64,000 nt of DNA, from contig CACABZ010000001.1 of the NCBI GenBank assembly GCA_902530885.1, forward strand, positions 41,847-105,846. The letters run 5' to 3'. Origin of the DNA: an uncultured Pelagibacteraceae bacterium (GTDB lineage: Bacteria > Pseudomonadota > Alphaproteobacteria > Pelagibacterales > Pelagibacteraceae). Positions 8,100 to 17,369 of the stretch are shown here, piece after piece (position 1 is the stretch's first letter; every line of letters starts with the position of its first letter). Under the pieces are notes generated by a model. The model did no database searches. It was not told the origin of the DNA and saw only the letters and a program-made list of their open reading frames with translations. A program made the translations under genes and the position numbers.

Positions 8100-9080
8100 A
8101 TGAAAAAAATTTTAGTCACAGGTGGTGCAGGTTATATTGGAAGTCATATTGTCGAACAATTAGTAAAACTGAAAAAAAAAGTATTAATCATAGACAATCT
8201 ATCTACTGGTCACAAAAGACTTATCAACAAAAAAGCTTTATTTTTCAATTGTGATATTAAAAATTTCAAAAAATTAAATAAGATTATAAGTAAATATCAT
8301 TTTGACTCGATCTTTCATCTCGCTGCTTGCTTAAGTGTTGAAGAGGCTGAAAAAAAACCAGCCAAATATTATAACAATAATGTTATAGGTACAAAAAATA
8401 TAATAAATGTTTGTAAAAAAAACCAAATAAAAAATTTAATTTTCTCTTCAAGTTGCGCTGTTTATAAAGATAAAATTCAACAAGTAAATGAGAAGTCCAA
8501 ATTAAAACCTAAGGGTATATATGGTAATTCTAAATTTTTAGCAGAAAAGTTAATTATAAAGGAGCTTTACAAAACCAAAATAAAATACGCGATTTTAAGA
8601 TATTTTAACGTAGCCGGGGCAAGTGAAAGTGGAAAAATTGGTCAAATTACAAGGGGTGACCAACTGTTTAAAAATCTTTCATTGGCCTCCATAAAGAAGA
8701 AACCGAAAATTTATATTTATGGAAATAATTATAAAACGAAAGATAAAACCTGTGTGAGAGATTATATACACGTTTCAGATCTAGCAAAAATACATTTATT
8801 AACGTTATCTAGAATAAAAAAATTAAAAAAATCTATAATATTGAATTGTGGCTATGGAAAAGGGGTTTCTGTTTTAGAGGCTGTAAATGAATTCCAAAAT
8901 CAAACTAAAAAAAACATTCTTGTTAAATACAAAAAAAGAAGAAAAGGCGATATGGAAAAAATTATTTCTAATAATTCAAGAATAAAGAATTTATTAAAAT
9001 GGTCTCCACCTAAAAATCCTCTGAAACTTATAGTTAAAAGTTGTATAAATTGGGAAAAAAAAATCTCTAAACTATACTAA
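8100..9080 (+). CDS. galE: UDP-glucose 4-epimerase (GalE-like)
   Basis: This NAD-dependent short-chain dehydrogenase/epimerase has 326 residues. The nucleotide-binding GGAGYIG is at residues 8-14, the DNLSTGH segment matches GalE, the serine strand SSSCAVY is at 116-122, and the catalytic pair is Y141-x3-K145. The carboxy half has the RYFNVAGA and VRDYIHVSDLA signatures typical of GalE. It lies two bases after the glf-like gene and ends by overlapping trkA, which is read from the other strand, by 14 bases. Related sugar-nucleotide epimerases cannot be excluded. Confidence 0.88.
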   Translation: MKKILVTGGAGYIGSHIVEQLVKLKKKVLIIDNLSTGHKRLINKKALFFNCDIKNFKKLNKIISKYHFDSIFHLAACLSVEEAEKKPAKYYNNNVIGTKNIINVCKKNQIKNLIFSSSCAVYKDKIQQVNEKSKLKPKGIYGNSKFLAEKLIIKELYKTKIKYAILRYFNVAGASESGKIGQITRGDQLFKNLSLASIKKKPKIYIYGNNYKTKDKTCVRDYIHVSDLAKIHLLTLSRIKKLKKSIILNCGYGKGVSVLEAVNEFQNQTKKNILVKYKKRRKGDMEKIISNNSRIKNLLKWSPPKNPLKLIVKSCINWEKKISKLY

Positions 9081-10434
9081 AAATATCTTCAATTTCTTTT
9101 AACTGATCTCTTTTCGCTAATAAAACAACCAAATCATCTTTCTCAAAAATAAAATCAGACCTTGGTATTATGACGGCGTCTTTCCTTACTATAGCCCCTA
9201 TTCTAATATCCTTTGGTAAATTGCTTTCTTGAATTTTCTTATTAAGTAGTTCGGATTTTTCTAATACTTTTGCTTCAATAAATTCATATTCACCATCTAA
9301 CAACGAATAAACAGTGCCTATTGTTCCCTTGTGCACGTGCTCCATAATTCTTGATACTGTAGTCATTCTTGGATCAACCAAATCATCAATATTTAAAGAG
9401 CTTTGCAATAAGCTATAATTTGATTTATTTACAATAGCAATTGTTCTCTTTTTTTGTCCTGATTTTTCGGCCAAAACACAAGCCATAATATTATTTTCAT
9501 CATCATTTGTTAAAGCCAATACTGTCTCGGACTCTTCTAAATTTGCCTCTTTTAAAATCTCTTCGTCCAAAGCATCTCCATTAATTACTATAGATGAAGA
9601 AAGTTCAGTTGCTATCTCCTCTGCTCGTAATTTATTTTTTTCAATAATTTTTATTCTTGCGCCTTCAAAATTTTCCTCTAACATTTTTGCTAAATGAAAT
9701 CCTATGTTACCTCCACCTATAATTAAAATTTTTTTAGATGTCTTTTCCTCATGACCAAAAGCTTTCAAAATTTGAGTTAATTGGTCACTACTTACTACAA
9801 CATAGACATTGTCGCCCTCTAATAATTTGTCGTCCTTTTTTAAAAATTGAAACTTACCTTTTCTTACTAACCCAACTATATTCGCTCTAAAATTTGGATA
9901 TTTTAATGTAAGGTTTTTAAGTGGTGTATTGATTATTGGGCAAGATTTTTCTATTGCAATCTCCAACATCTTCACTTTATTTTCTGCAAAGGGGACATTA
10001 TCTAATGCCCCTGGGGCTTCCAATCTTCTGTATAATGATTTGGCAACTTCTTTTTCAGGAGATATAATTACGTCGATTGGTATATTAGACTTGTTATAAA
10101 GTTTATTCCATTTTCCTTCTAGAAAATCCTTAGTCCTTATTCTAGCTATTTTTTTAGAAATATTAAATAATGAGCTAGCTAATTGACAAACAACCATGTT
10201 TGTTTCATCGTTACGGGTCACTGCGATTATCATATCAGTATTTTCTGCACCAGCATTTTCTAAGACTGATGGCAAAGATGCTCTTCCCACGATTCCCTTG
10301 ACATCTTGCGTGTCATTAATTTTTTTTATATCTTCTGAAGATTGATCAATAACTGTAATTGAGTGGCCTTGAGCAGCTAATTGTTTACTAATAGAGAAGC
10401 CAACTTTTCCAGCTCCACAAATAATAATATTCAT
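9067..10434 (-). CDS. trkA: Trk-type potassium uptake regulatory subunit TrkA
   Basis: TrkA is the cytoplasmic NAD(H)-binding ring that gates TrkH/TrkG potassium channels. The 455-residue protein is the full double form. RCK domain one begins with GAGKVG (residues 7-12), a second Rossmann motif GGGNIG begins the other half near residue 229, and each is followed by a TrkA-C-type ligand domain. It follows ntrX after one base, and ntrY-ntrX-trkA is a common alphaproteobacterial order. No TrkH gene is in the window. Confidence 0.95.
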   Translation of the reverse strand: MNIIICGAGKVGFSISKQLAAQGHSITVIDQSSEDIKKINDTQDVKGIVGRASLPSVLENAGAENTDMIIAVTRNDETNMVVCQLASSLFNISKKIARIRTKDFLEGKWNKLYNKSNIPIDVIISPEKEVAKSLYRRLEAPGALDNVPFAENKVKMLEIAIEKSCPIINTPLKNLTLKYPNFRANIVGLVRKGKFQFLKKDDKLLEGDNVYVVVSSDQLTQILKAFGHEEKTSKKILIIGGGNIGFHLAKMLEENFEGARIKIIEKNKLRAEEIATELSSSIVINGDALDEEILKEANLEESETVLALTNDDENNIMACVLAEKSGQKKRTIAIVNKSNYSLLQSSLNIDDLVDPRMTTVSRIMEHVHKGTIGTVYSLLDGEYEFIEAKVLEKSELLNKKIQESNLPKDIRIGAIVRKDAVIIPRSDFIFEKDDLVVLLAKRDQLKEIEDIFSIV

Positions 10435-10435
10435 T

Positions 10436-11806
10436 CTAATTGATACCTTTTATACCTAGTTCTTTTATTTTACGGTGCAAAGCTGAACGCTCCATACCGA
10501 TAAATTCTGCTGTTTTAGAGATATTGCCCTGATTTTTTTTTAATTGTGTTATTAAATATTCTTTTTCAAATTGCTTTCTAGCTTCCTTAAGTGTTGAAGA
10601 AAATGAACTCTTAATATTTAGATTACTTTCTGTATTACTTTTATTAATCAAAATATCATTAATTAATTTATTTATATTTTCTTTACTCTCGTTCGCGGAG
10701 AGTATTGTAACTCTTTCTATTAAATTTCTTAACTCTCTAACGTTTCCAGGCCAATTATAAGTGTACAATTCATCGTTTTTAGTATCAATATCAATTTCTT
10801 GAACACCATTTATCTCTGATAGTTTTTTTTTAAAATAATTAATTAATTCTGGAATATCTTCAGTTCTAGCAGTTAAATGATTTAGTTCGATCGGAACAAC
10901 ATTTAATCTATGATACAAATCTTCTCTAAAATTACCTTTTGAAATTTCGTCTAACAAATTTTTTGAAGTTGAAGATATAATTCTTATATTTACGTTTACA
11001 TCACGTTTTCCATTAATTCTTCTAAATTTTTGGTCAATTAAAACTCTTAATATATTAGCCTGAGTATCCATCGGCATTTCGCTTACTTCATCAATTAGTA
11101 ATGTTCCTTTATTAGCTCTATCTAACACTCCAAACGAAATAGTTCCATCTTCAAATTCTTGACCGAATAACTCTTTCTCATAAATATTTTCTTTTAAAGC
11201 AGCTGCATTTATAACAACAAAGGCCTCTTTCCGTCTGTGAGAATGTTTATGAATTTTTCTCGCAACCAGTTCTTTGCCAGATCCTGTAGGTCCAGTAATT
11301 AAAACTCTACTCTCAGTTCCCGAAAGTTTTTCTATGGTTTTTTTAATTTTTATAATAGATGGGCTGCTTCCTATAAGATCAAAAGAATGGAATAGTTTAT
11401 TTTCAATTAAGTCCTTTTCTTTTTTTAAATTTGCCGTTTCTAAAGCTCGATTAACATAATTTAAAAGTTTATCTGTTGAGAAAGATGCACCTTTCTCAAT
11501 AAATTCATATGCGCCTAATCTTATAGACTCTAAAGCTATTTTAACAGTTGCATGGCCAGATATCATAATAACTGGTACTGAGCTTTTCTTTTGCATAATT
11601 ATTTTTAATAAATCTATTCCGTCTTTGTCTGCTTTATCAAGTTTTATATCAATAATCGCTAGATCTGGAATTTTTTTTTTTATTTCTAATACTGCCTGAT
11701 CATAATTAGCAGCTGATCTTATATTAAAATTCTTTTCTTTAAGAATATTACAAATCAAATATCTTATATCTGGATTATCATCTATTACTAAAATTTCTTT
11801 ACTCAT
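10436..11806 (-). CDS. ntrX: Nitrogen-assimilation response regulator NtrX (AAA+ type lacking GAFTGA loop)
   Basis: NtrX is the DNA-binding partner of the membrane kinase NtrY. The 456 residues comprise a receiver domain (D9-D10, phospho-acceptor D53, K105), an AAA+ domain (Walker A GPTGSGKE at 172-179; Walker B GTLLIDE at 234-240) and a Fis-type helix-turn-helix at the end (SKTAEFIGMERSALHRK). After ELFGQE (212-217), where sigma-54 activators carry GAFTGA, this protein reads FEDGTISFG. It therefore probably cannot drive sigma-54 open-complex formation and more likely acts with the main sigma factor. It overlaps ntrY by four bases. Confidence 0.94.
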   Translation of the reverse strand: MSKEILVIDDNPDIRYLICNILKEKNFNIRSAANYDQAVLEIKKKIPDLAIIDIKLDKADKDGIDLLKIIMQKKSSVPVIMISGHATVKIALESIRLGAYEFIEKGASFSTDKLLNYVNRALETANLKKEKDLIENKLFHSFDLIGSSPSIIKIKKTIEKLSGTESRVLITGPTGSGKELVARKIHKHSHRRKEAFVVINAAALKENIYEKELFGQEFEDGTISFGVLDRANKGTLLIDEVSEMPMDTQANILRVLIDQKFRRINGKRDVNVNIRIISSTSKNLLDEISKGNFREDLYHRLNVVPIELNHLTARTEDIPELINYFKKKLSEINGVQEIDIDTKNDELYTYNWPGNVRELRNLIERVTILSANESKENINKLINDILINKSNTESNLNIKSSFSSTLKEARKQFEKEYLITQLKKNQGNISKTAEFIGMERSALHRKIKELGIKGIN

Positions 11807-13575
11807 GTTATCGTGCTAGGTAAAATAATTTCAACCCTTGTTCCTTTCTTAAAATTGTTTATAAAAAATTCTCCAGAGTGTTCGTTTATAATTTTATTAA
11901 CTATAGGTAGGCCTAAACCAGTGCCTTTACTTTTAGTTGTAAAATAAGGAGTCATAGCTTTTTTTGTATCCGTAATTCCTTTACCGTTATCAATTATTGT
12001 GACTAATATATAGTCATTATTAGTTACGATTTCTATGTCAATTTTGCCTTTATAATCTGGGTTTTTAAGTATAATTTCATCTATCGACTCATCAGCGTTT
12101 TTAATTAAATTTATAAAAACTCTATAAAGTTGTTCTTCATCTCCATTGATTAAATTTTTGTCAGTTTTGTTAAAATTAATTTTGCTTTTGAGTGAAAGTT
12201 TTAAAAAATTTATTGAACGATCAACAACTTTACTTAAATCAATCTTTTTAAAAACAGGTCTTGGCATTCGCGCAAAATGAGAAAATTCGTTAACTAAATT
12301 CTCAATATCTTTTATCTGTCTATTAATAGTTTGCAAATAATCTTCAAATTGTTTTTTTTCATCTCCAATTTTTTTGGAGTATTTATCTCTAAGTCTTTCA
12401 ATTGATAGCTGAATAGGCGTTAAAGGATTTTTAATCTCATGTGCAAGTTTACGTGCAACTACTTCCCAAGCTTCATATCTTTCTGTTATTAAAAGTTTAT
12501 CCTGTTGTCTTTTAAATCTATTAATCATGTTGTTAAAATTATTATTTAATTTTTTTATTTCTTCATCTGCTTCGATATCTGGCACTTTAGTATTTAACTC
12601 CCCTTTGCTAATATTCTCCGAGGCGGTTATAAGATTAATAATTGGCTTAGTAAGTCTTCGAGCAAAAGTTATAGCTATTGCAGTTGATAAAAATAATAAT
12701 AAAGTTATGACAATTATATAAATTATCGCAAAAGTTATTTTAATTCCTGTTTGGCTGTTCTCTATTGAATAATAGAAATTTACGGCTTTTTCTGTCTCGT
12801 TTAAATACTTTAAAATTTCAGAATCTATATCTCTTGATATATACAAATAAGTATCAATGAAAGAATTTAATTTTATCATGACTGAGGTTTTATTTTCTAA
12901 ATTTCCAGGAATTATTACTGGCACTCCTTTCAAAGCCTCATCAAAAGTTTCTTCTGAAGGAATAGTAAAATCGTTAATCTGATCGTTTGTATCAGAAATT
13001 AATATATTTCCTGCACTGTCAATTAATAATACGTCGTCAATCCTCCTTAATATTTTTTCAGCATTAATGACTCTTAAAAATCTTTTAGGATTATTATAAA
13101 AAAAATTTGATGCCCTATTGAGACCTACACTCATAAGTATAACATCAGATTTTACATTTTTCTTACTTTCTTCTAGATAATTCTTTGCAACATCGTTAGA
13201 GTTATTTACTGCTTTTGATATTTGATCATCAAAATATTTTTGTAAACCAAAATTAAATATGAATAATGAAAATATAGCAACAAGAAGCGATGGTATAAAA
13301 GTGAATAAAGAAAAAAGTGAAACGTATTTTAAATTAGTCTGAGAGCCAGATTTATTTTTTTGGCCTGCGGTATAAAATCTTAAAAAATTAGTAAAAATAA
13401 GATAAAAAAAAGCAAGCAATAGAACTATATCAACAGTTAATAATATAAGTATATTGTTTTCCGTTAATGGTATAAAACCTTCATTAATAAAGGTTAGAAA
13501 AGTTATAATTCCAAGAAATATACAAATAAAAGATGATATTATAATCCAATTAAAGTTTTTAATAATTTTAAACAT
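11803..13575 (-). CDS. ntrY: Membrane sensor histidine kinase NtrY
   Basis: The 590-residue protein has membrane spans at about 10-31, 42-65 and 88-110, an extracytoplasmic sensor loop of about 170 residues, another span at 283-304 and a HAMP linker. The kinase core has the H-box KLAHEIKNP with H379, the N-box NLIKNADES, and the G-boxes DNGKGI and GTGLGLPIV. This architecture and the fused order with ntrX match NtrY. It diverges from ispDF across 40 bases, so promoters for both must be packed into that gap. Confidence 0.94.
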   Translation of the reverse strand: MFKIIKNFNWIIISSFICIFLGIITFLTFINEGFIPLTENNILILLTVDIVLLLAFFYLIFTNFLRFYTAGQKNKSGSQTNLKYVSLFSLFTFIPSLLVAIFSLFIFNFGLQKYFDDQISKAVNNSNDVAKNYLEESKKNVKSDVILMSVGLNRASNFFYNNPKRFLRVINAEKILRRIDDVLLIDSAGNILISDTNDQINDFTIPSEETFDEALKGVPVIIPGNLENKTSVMIKLNSFIDTYLYISRDIDSEILKYLNETEKAVNFYYSIENSQTGIKITFAIIYIIVITLLLFLSTAIAITFARRLTKPIINLITASENISKGELNTKVPDIEADEEIKKLNNNFNNMINRFKRQQDKLLITERYEAWEVVARKLAHEIKNPLTPIQLSIERLRDKYSKKIGDEKKQFEDYLQTINRQIKDIENLVNEFSHFARMPRPVFKKIDLSKVVDRSINFLKLSLKSKINFNKTDKNLINGDEEQLYRVFINLIKNADESIDEIILKNPDYKGKIDIEIVTNNDYILVTIIDNGKGITDTKKAMTPYFTTKSKGTGLGLPIVNKIINEHSGEFFINNFKKGTRVEIILPSTIT

Positions 13576-13579
13576 ATAA

Positions 13580-13607
13580 TTAACTATTTATATAAATATA
13601 CTATAAT
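13580..13607 (+). promoter_or_regulatory. Probable sigma-70 promoter for ispDF
   Basis: The short ntrY-ispDF gap contains TTAACT (13580-13585), a 16-base spacer and a perfect TATAAT (13602-13607). The expected transcription start falls around 13613-13615, directly at the ispDF ATG (13616), so the message would be leaderless or nearly so. No Shine-Dalgarno sequence precedes the ATG, which agrees with that reading. Confidence 0.55.
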
Positions 13608-13615
13608 TTAATACA

Positions 13616-14761
13616 ATGAGTTTTTGCTTTATCATTTTAGCCGGCGGAAAAAGTTTGCGATTTAAATCCAAAGTATCAAAACCATATCAAAAATTAGGAA
13701 GTAAATCATTAGTTGAAATTAGTATAGATAAAGCCCGTAAATTTAAACTTATTAAAAAAATAATTCTTGTACATAGTAAAAAAGATACAAGTCGAGCAAA
13801 ATCGTTGAAATTAAAAAATGTTAAATTAATTCTTGGTGGTAATAATAGGCAGCAATCAGCATATAATGCTTTAAAGAGTATTAAAAAAAATAATAAAATA
13901 TCAAAAGTATTAATTCATGATGCGGCTAGACCAAATTTTTCATTAAAATTATTGCGCAATATAATAACTAACATGAAAAATTATAGAGCAGTTGTCCCCC
14001 AAATAGATATACACGATGCTATTAAGCAAAAATTAGAAAGCAGTCTCAATGAATACATAATTGGAAAAGACAGAGATAAATTATTTTTAACTCAAACTCC
14101 TCAAGCATTTAAATTTAATGAAATATATAGTCTACATAAAACAAAACGAGAAAAATATAGGGATGATGACATTTCATTATATCTTGATCTCAACAAAGTT
14201 AAATTTATTAAAGGAGAAAAAAATAATTTTAAAATTACAGATCAATCAGATTTTAACATTTTAAAAAGATATTTTAAGACTAACATCAATGTAGGTATAG
14301 GTTTTGATGTCCATAGATTAGTTCCAAATAGAAAACTTTTTTTAGGTGGGTTAAAAATTAAATCATCTTTGGGAACATTGGGCCATTCAGATGGTGATCC
14401 CGTGTTACATTCTGTAACCGATGCAATACTTGGAGCTTGTAAAATGGGTGATATAGGTCAAATGTTTTCTGACAAAAGCATTAAATACAAAAATATAAGA
14501 TCAACAATTTTACTTAAAGAAGTAATAAAAAAAATAAAGAACAATGGTTATTGCATTAATAATTTAGATATAAATGTTATAACACAAACTCCAAAGATAA
14601 AAATTTATAAAAATAAAATGTTAAAAAATATTTCAAAGCTATGCGAAATTTCAGAAGATCAAATTAATATCAAGGGTAAGACAACAGAAAAATTAGGTGT
14701 GATTGGCAAAGAAAAAGCTATTGCTTGTGAAGCAATAACTTCTGTCATCAAATATGATTAA
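13616..14761 (+). CDS. ispDF: Bifunctional IspD/IspF enzyme of the MEP isoprenoid pathway
   Basis: The 381-residue fusion catalyses two steps of the non-mevalonate pathway: cytidylyl transfer to 2-C-methyl-D-erythritol 4-phosphate (IspD) and cyclisation to the 2,4-cyclodiphosphate (IspF). IspD spans about residues 1-220, with LAGGKSLRF at 8-16 and HDAARP at 101-106. IspF begins near 225, with GFDVHRL (metal ligands D230, H232), GHSDGD and H265. The fused form is common in Alphaproteobacteria. The gene overlaps pgpA by eight bases; dxr, the preceding pathway step, is at 50353-51528. Confidence 0.97.
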   Translation: MSFCFIILAGGKSLRFKSKVSKPYQKLGSKSLVEISIDKARKFKLIKKIILVHSKKDTSRAKSLKLKNVKLILGGNNRQQSAYNALKSIKKNNKISKVLIHDAARPNFSLKLLRNIITNMKNYRAVVPQIDIHDAIKQKLESSLNEYIIGKDRDKLFLTQTPQAFKFNEIYSLHKTKREKYRDDDISLYLDLNKVKFIKGEKNNFKITDQSDFNILKRYFKTNINVGIGFDVHRLVPNRKLFLGGLKIKSSLGTLGHSDGDPVLHSVTDAILGACKMGDIGQMFSDKSIKYKNIRSTILLKEVIKKIKNNGYCINNLDINVITQTPKIKIYKNKMLKNISKLCEISEDQINIKGKTTEKLGVIGKEKAIACEAITSVIKYD

Positions 14762-15257
14762 AAAATTTAATTATTTATTCGTTACTTTTTTTGGGATAGG
14801 AACATTTAGATTTGCGACAGGAACAATTTCTTCTTTGGTAACTACGATTTTTCTTTTCAGTTTTTTTAATATAATGCATTTCTCTTATTACACAATTTTA
14901 ACTTTCCTTATAATCATATTTCTATACTCATTTTATGCTGTAGCGGATTATATCAAAAATAATGATAATAAAGATCCAAAAGAAGTAGTTATCGATGAAG
15001 TAATAGGTCAAGCAATACCGATTTATCTTTATGAAATTTCACATGGAGCAAATAAAAATTTAGAGGAAACTTTTTTTTATTATATTTGCATTTTCATTCT
15101 TTTTAGGTTTTTCGATATAAAAAAACCCTTTCCTATTAATATGTTGGACAAAAGATTTAAAAATAGTTTTGGTGTTATATTTGATGATGTGTTAGCAGGT
15201 ATTTATGTAGTTTTAACTTTGGTTATTTTTATGATTATTAAAACAAAATTTTTTTAA
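14754..15257 (+). CDS. pgpA: Phosphatidylglycerophosphatase A family protein
   Basis: PgpA dephosphorylates phosphatidylglycerol phosphate in the inner membrane. The 167-residue protein shows the family landmarks: ATGTISSL near residue 22, the acidic VIDEVIGQ segment near residue 80, FRFFDIKKPFPI, and the ending FGVIFDDVLAGIY. Three or four hydrophobic stretches fit a membrane enzyme. It overlaps ispDF by eight bases and the CinA-domain gene by one, so the three genes form a tight operon. Confidence 0.88.
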   Translation: MIKKFNYLFVTFFGIGTFRFATGTISSLVTTIFLFSFFNIMHFSYYTILTFLIIIFLYSFYAVADYIKNNDNKDPKEVVIDEVIGQAIPIYLYEISHGANKNLEETFFYYICIFILFRFFDIKKPFPINMLDKRFKNSFGVIFDDVLAGIYVVLTLVIFMIIKTKFF

Positions 15258-15724
15258 TGAGTTTGGAAAATAAAATATTTTTACTTTTAAGGAAAAGAAA
15301 ATTAAAAATTTCTGTTGCTGAATCTTGCACTGGAGGAATGCTTTCAAGTTCTTTAACCTCAACAAGTGGTTCATCAAAAGTTTTTTCAATGGGACTAGTG
15401 ACTTACTCCAATCAGGCTAAAATAGATATTTTAAAAGTCCCAAAAAAAACCATTAATAATCATGGAGCAGTAAGTGTTCAATGCTGTTTGGCTATGGTAG
15501 AAAATTTAAGTAAAATTAGTAAAGCTAATTTATGTGTTTCAGTAACTGGAATAGCTGGGCCTAAAGGTGGTTCGAAACAAAAACCAGTTGGATTAGTTTA
15601 TATAGGAATAAAAAAAAAGAGAATTATTAAGATAAATAAGTATGTCTTTAAAAACCTTGGTAGAAAATATATTCAAAAGGCCACTGTAAACAGAGCTTTA
15701 AAATTAATTCATAATTTTCTCTAA
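15257..15724 (+). CDS. CinA carboxy-terminal domain protein (nicotinamide mononucleotide amidase type)
   Basis: This 155-residue protein is the stand-alone form of the CinA carboxy domain. Members with demonstrated activity (PncC) deamidate nicotinamide mononucleotide in NAD recycling. The signatures are VAESCTGG (residues 19-26, with the catalytic serine), GSSKVFSMGLVTYSN, and SVTGIAGPKGGS. The molybdopterin-binding half of full CinA is absent, which is normal for this subfamily. Its last 21 bases overlap the convergent gene at 15704. The enzymatic role is inferred from the family. Confidence 0.87.
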   Translation: MSLENKIFLLLRKRKLKISVAESCTGGMLSSSLTSTSGSSKVFSMGLVTYSNQAKIDILKVPKKTINNHGAVSVQCCLAMVENLSKISKANLCVSVTGIAGPKGGSKQKPVGLVYIGIKKKRIIKINKYVFKNLGRKYIQKATVNRALKLIHNFL

Positions 15725-15997
15725 TATTTGAACTGCTAAAATATTTAATAAAAAAAAAATAATTATTACGTCAATGTAAAGCAGAAAAACCAATTTGTTT
15801 CTAAATCTTCTTTTTTTCAAAATATTGGGCTTATCTGGGTTATAATCCTCTTTTTTGTCTGGCCTGAAATCATAAGAAAATTTCCAATAATTGAAATCGG
15901 TCTCATTTGGGTCACCCGTGTTAAAATATTTTATATATTCTACTAAATACCACCAAAAAACTGAAAAAATTAAGATTAAAAATATTGTCCCTGCCAT
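15704..15997 (-). CDS. Conserved-looking small membrane protein of unknown function
   Basis: I do not recognise this 97-residue protein. It has hydrophobic segments at about residues 4-24 and 70-92, separated by a polar loop rich in Asp, Tyr, Pro and Lys (NTGDPNETDFNYWKF, PDKPNILKKRRFRNK). Its start overlaps the stop of ratA by one base, which suggests it belongs to the lipA-ratA operon. The 'PNILKK before a membrane segment' pattern recurs in the DUF1467 protein at 61810-62064, but the rest does not align well. Its intact frame and tight packing support it as a real gene. Confidence 0.7.
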   Translation of the reverse strand: MAGTIFLILIFSVFWWYLVEYIKYFNTGDPNETDFNYWKFSYDFRPDKKEDYNPDKPNILKKRRFRNKLVFLLYIDVIIIFFLLNILAVQILEKIMN

Positions 15998-16440
15998 TAC
16001 TTAAATAATTCTATAGCTCTTTTTTCAAAAGCATCAGCAATTTTTTTTAAACCAAGATTAAAGGATCTTTTCATAATAGCATTTAATAAATTATTTTTTA
16101 ATTCAAAATCAATATAAAAATCCAGTTGAGTTGAATTATTAATTTCCTTAAATGTCCATTCATTTTTTAAATGGCTTAAAGGCCCGCCTAAATTTGATAC
16201 AATAATTTTATCAATTGACTTATGATAATGAACTAAACTTGTATATGTCTCATTTAAAAATCTTTTACCAACTTTGAGATCTGCCTTTATTTCGATTATA
16301 TCACTCGTTTCTTTTTTTTCATGAATTTTTCCACCCAAACACCAAGGTACAAATTCAGGATATTTTTCAATATCAAGAACCATATTTATCAATTGATCTT
16401 TTTTACAAGGTATAATTTTCTTTATTGATGCTGTTGACAT
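15997..16440 (-). CDS. RatA/Coq10-type START-domain protein
   Basis: The 147-residue protein belongs to the polyketide cyclase/START-like group that includes ubiquinone-binding Coq10 and the E. coli RatA protein. Diagnostic stretches are the start [33 protein letters not shown], where the YPEFVPWC core is highly typical, and the carboxy helix [18 protein letters not shown]. In Alphaproteobacteria it usually follows lipA, as here (19-base overlap). A role in lipid or quinone handling is more likely than toxin function, but neither is shown by sequence. Confidence 0.88.
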   Translation of the reverse strand: MSTASIKKIIPCKKDQLINMVLDIEKYPEFVPWCLGGKIHEKKETSDIIEIKADLKVGKRFLNETYTSLVHYHKSIDKIIVSNLGGPLSHLKNEWTFKEINNSTQLDFYIDFELKNNLLNAIMKRSFNLGLKKIADAFEKRAIELFK

Positions 16441-17369
16441 TCAAGCTGTTTGTTTCTGGCATCTTGTAATTTTTTAAAATCCTCATCAGCATGGTATGAA
16501 GATCTTGTTAAAGGGGACGAAGATACTAGTAAAAAGCCTTTAGTCTTTGCAATCGTTTCAAATTCTTTAAACTCGCTAGGATTATAATAACGATCTAATG
16601 GATGATGTTTTGGTGATGGTTGTAAGTATTGACCAATTGTTATGAAATCGACTTCTGCTGATCTTAGATCGTCCATAACTTGAATGACCTCATCTTTATT
16701 TTCACCCAAGCCAATCATAATTCCAGATTTGGTAAAAACTTTTTTATTAATTTTTTTTACATTTTTTAATAACTCTAATGAGGCAAAATATCGAGCTCCA
16801 GGCCTAACTTTTGTATAAAGTCTTGGAACAGTTTCTATGTTATGATTAAATACATCTAAGTCAGCTTGTAAAACTTTTTTGTAAGCATCTCCTTTTCTTA
16901 AAAAATCTGGAGTTAATACCTCTATTGAGGTTTTAGGATTTTTATCACGAGTAGCTTTTACAACTTTATAAAAATGTTCAGAGCCTCCATCTTTTAGATC
17001 GTCTCTATCAACAGAGGTAATTACTACATGTTTAAGATTTAAGTTTTTGACTGCGTTAGCAATTTTTGCTGGTTCAAATAAATCAAGTTTTGAAGGTTTG
17101 CCTGTTTTAACATCACAAAATGCACAAGCTCGTGTGCATGTATCACCCATGATCATAAAGGTAGCGTGTTTTTTACTCCAGCATTCTGTAATGTTTGGAC
17201 AATTTGCTTCCTGACAAACTGTTACTAGATTATTCTGATTTACAATTTTTTTTGTTTGGAAAAATACTTGTGAATTGGTTACTTTTGATCTAATCCAATA
17301 TGGTTTTTTTTTAATTGGATTAAAAGGTTTATTAACTTTTTCAGGGTGTCTTTTATCTCTATCAATCAT
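16422..17369 (-). CDS. lipA: Lipoyl synthase
   Basis: LipA inserts two sulfurs into octanoyl groups on lipoyl domains of pyruvate and 2-oxoglutarate dehydrogenases. This 315-residue radical-SAM enzyme has the auxiliary cluster cysteines C52, C57 and C63 ([13 protein letters not shown]) and the radical-SAM CxxxCxxC at C78, C82 and C85. The carboxy-terminal RSSYHADE supplies the serine ligand of the sacrificial cluster. It lies between ftsB (4-base overlap) and ratA. All expected residues are present. Confidence 0.97.
   Translation of the reverse strand: MIDRDKRHPEKVNKPFNPIKKKPYWIRSKVTNSQVFFQTKKIVNQNNLVTVCQEANCPNITECWSKKHATFMIMGDTCTRACAFCDVKTGKPSKLDLFEPAKIANAVKNLNLKHVVITSVDRDDLKDGGSEHFYKVVKATRDKNPKTSIEVLTPDFLRKGDAYKKVLQADLDVFNHNIETVPRLYTKVRPGARYFASLELLKNVKKINKKVFTKSGIMIGLGENKDEVIQVMDDLRSAEVDFITIGQYLQPSPKHHPLDRYYNPSEFKEFETIAKTKGFLLVSSSPLTRSSYHADEDFKKLQDARNKQLECQQHQ

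Noticed and set aside
15704-15997. Homology between the 97-residue protein and the DUF1467 protein at 61810
   Set aside because: Only the PNILKK-plus-membrane-span pattern is shared; the rest does not align, so common ancestry is not supported.
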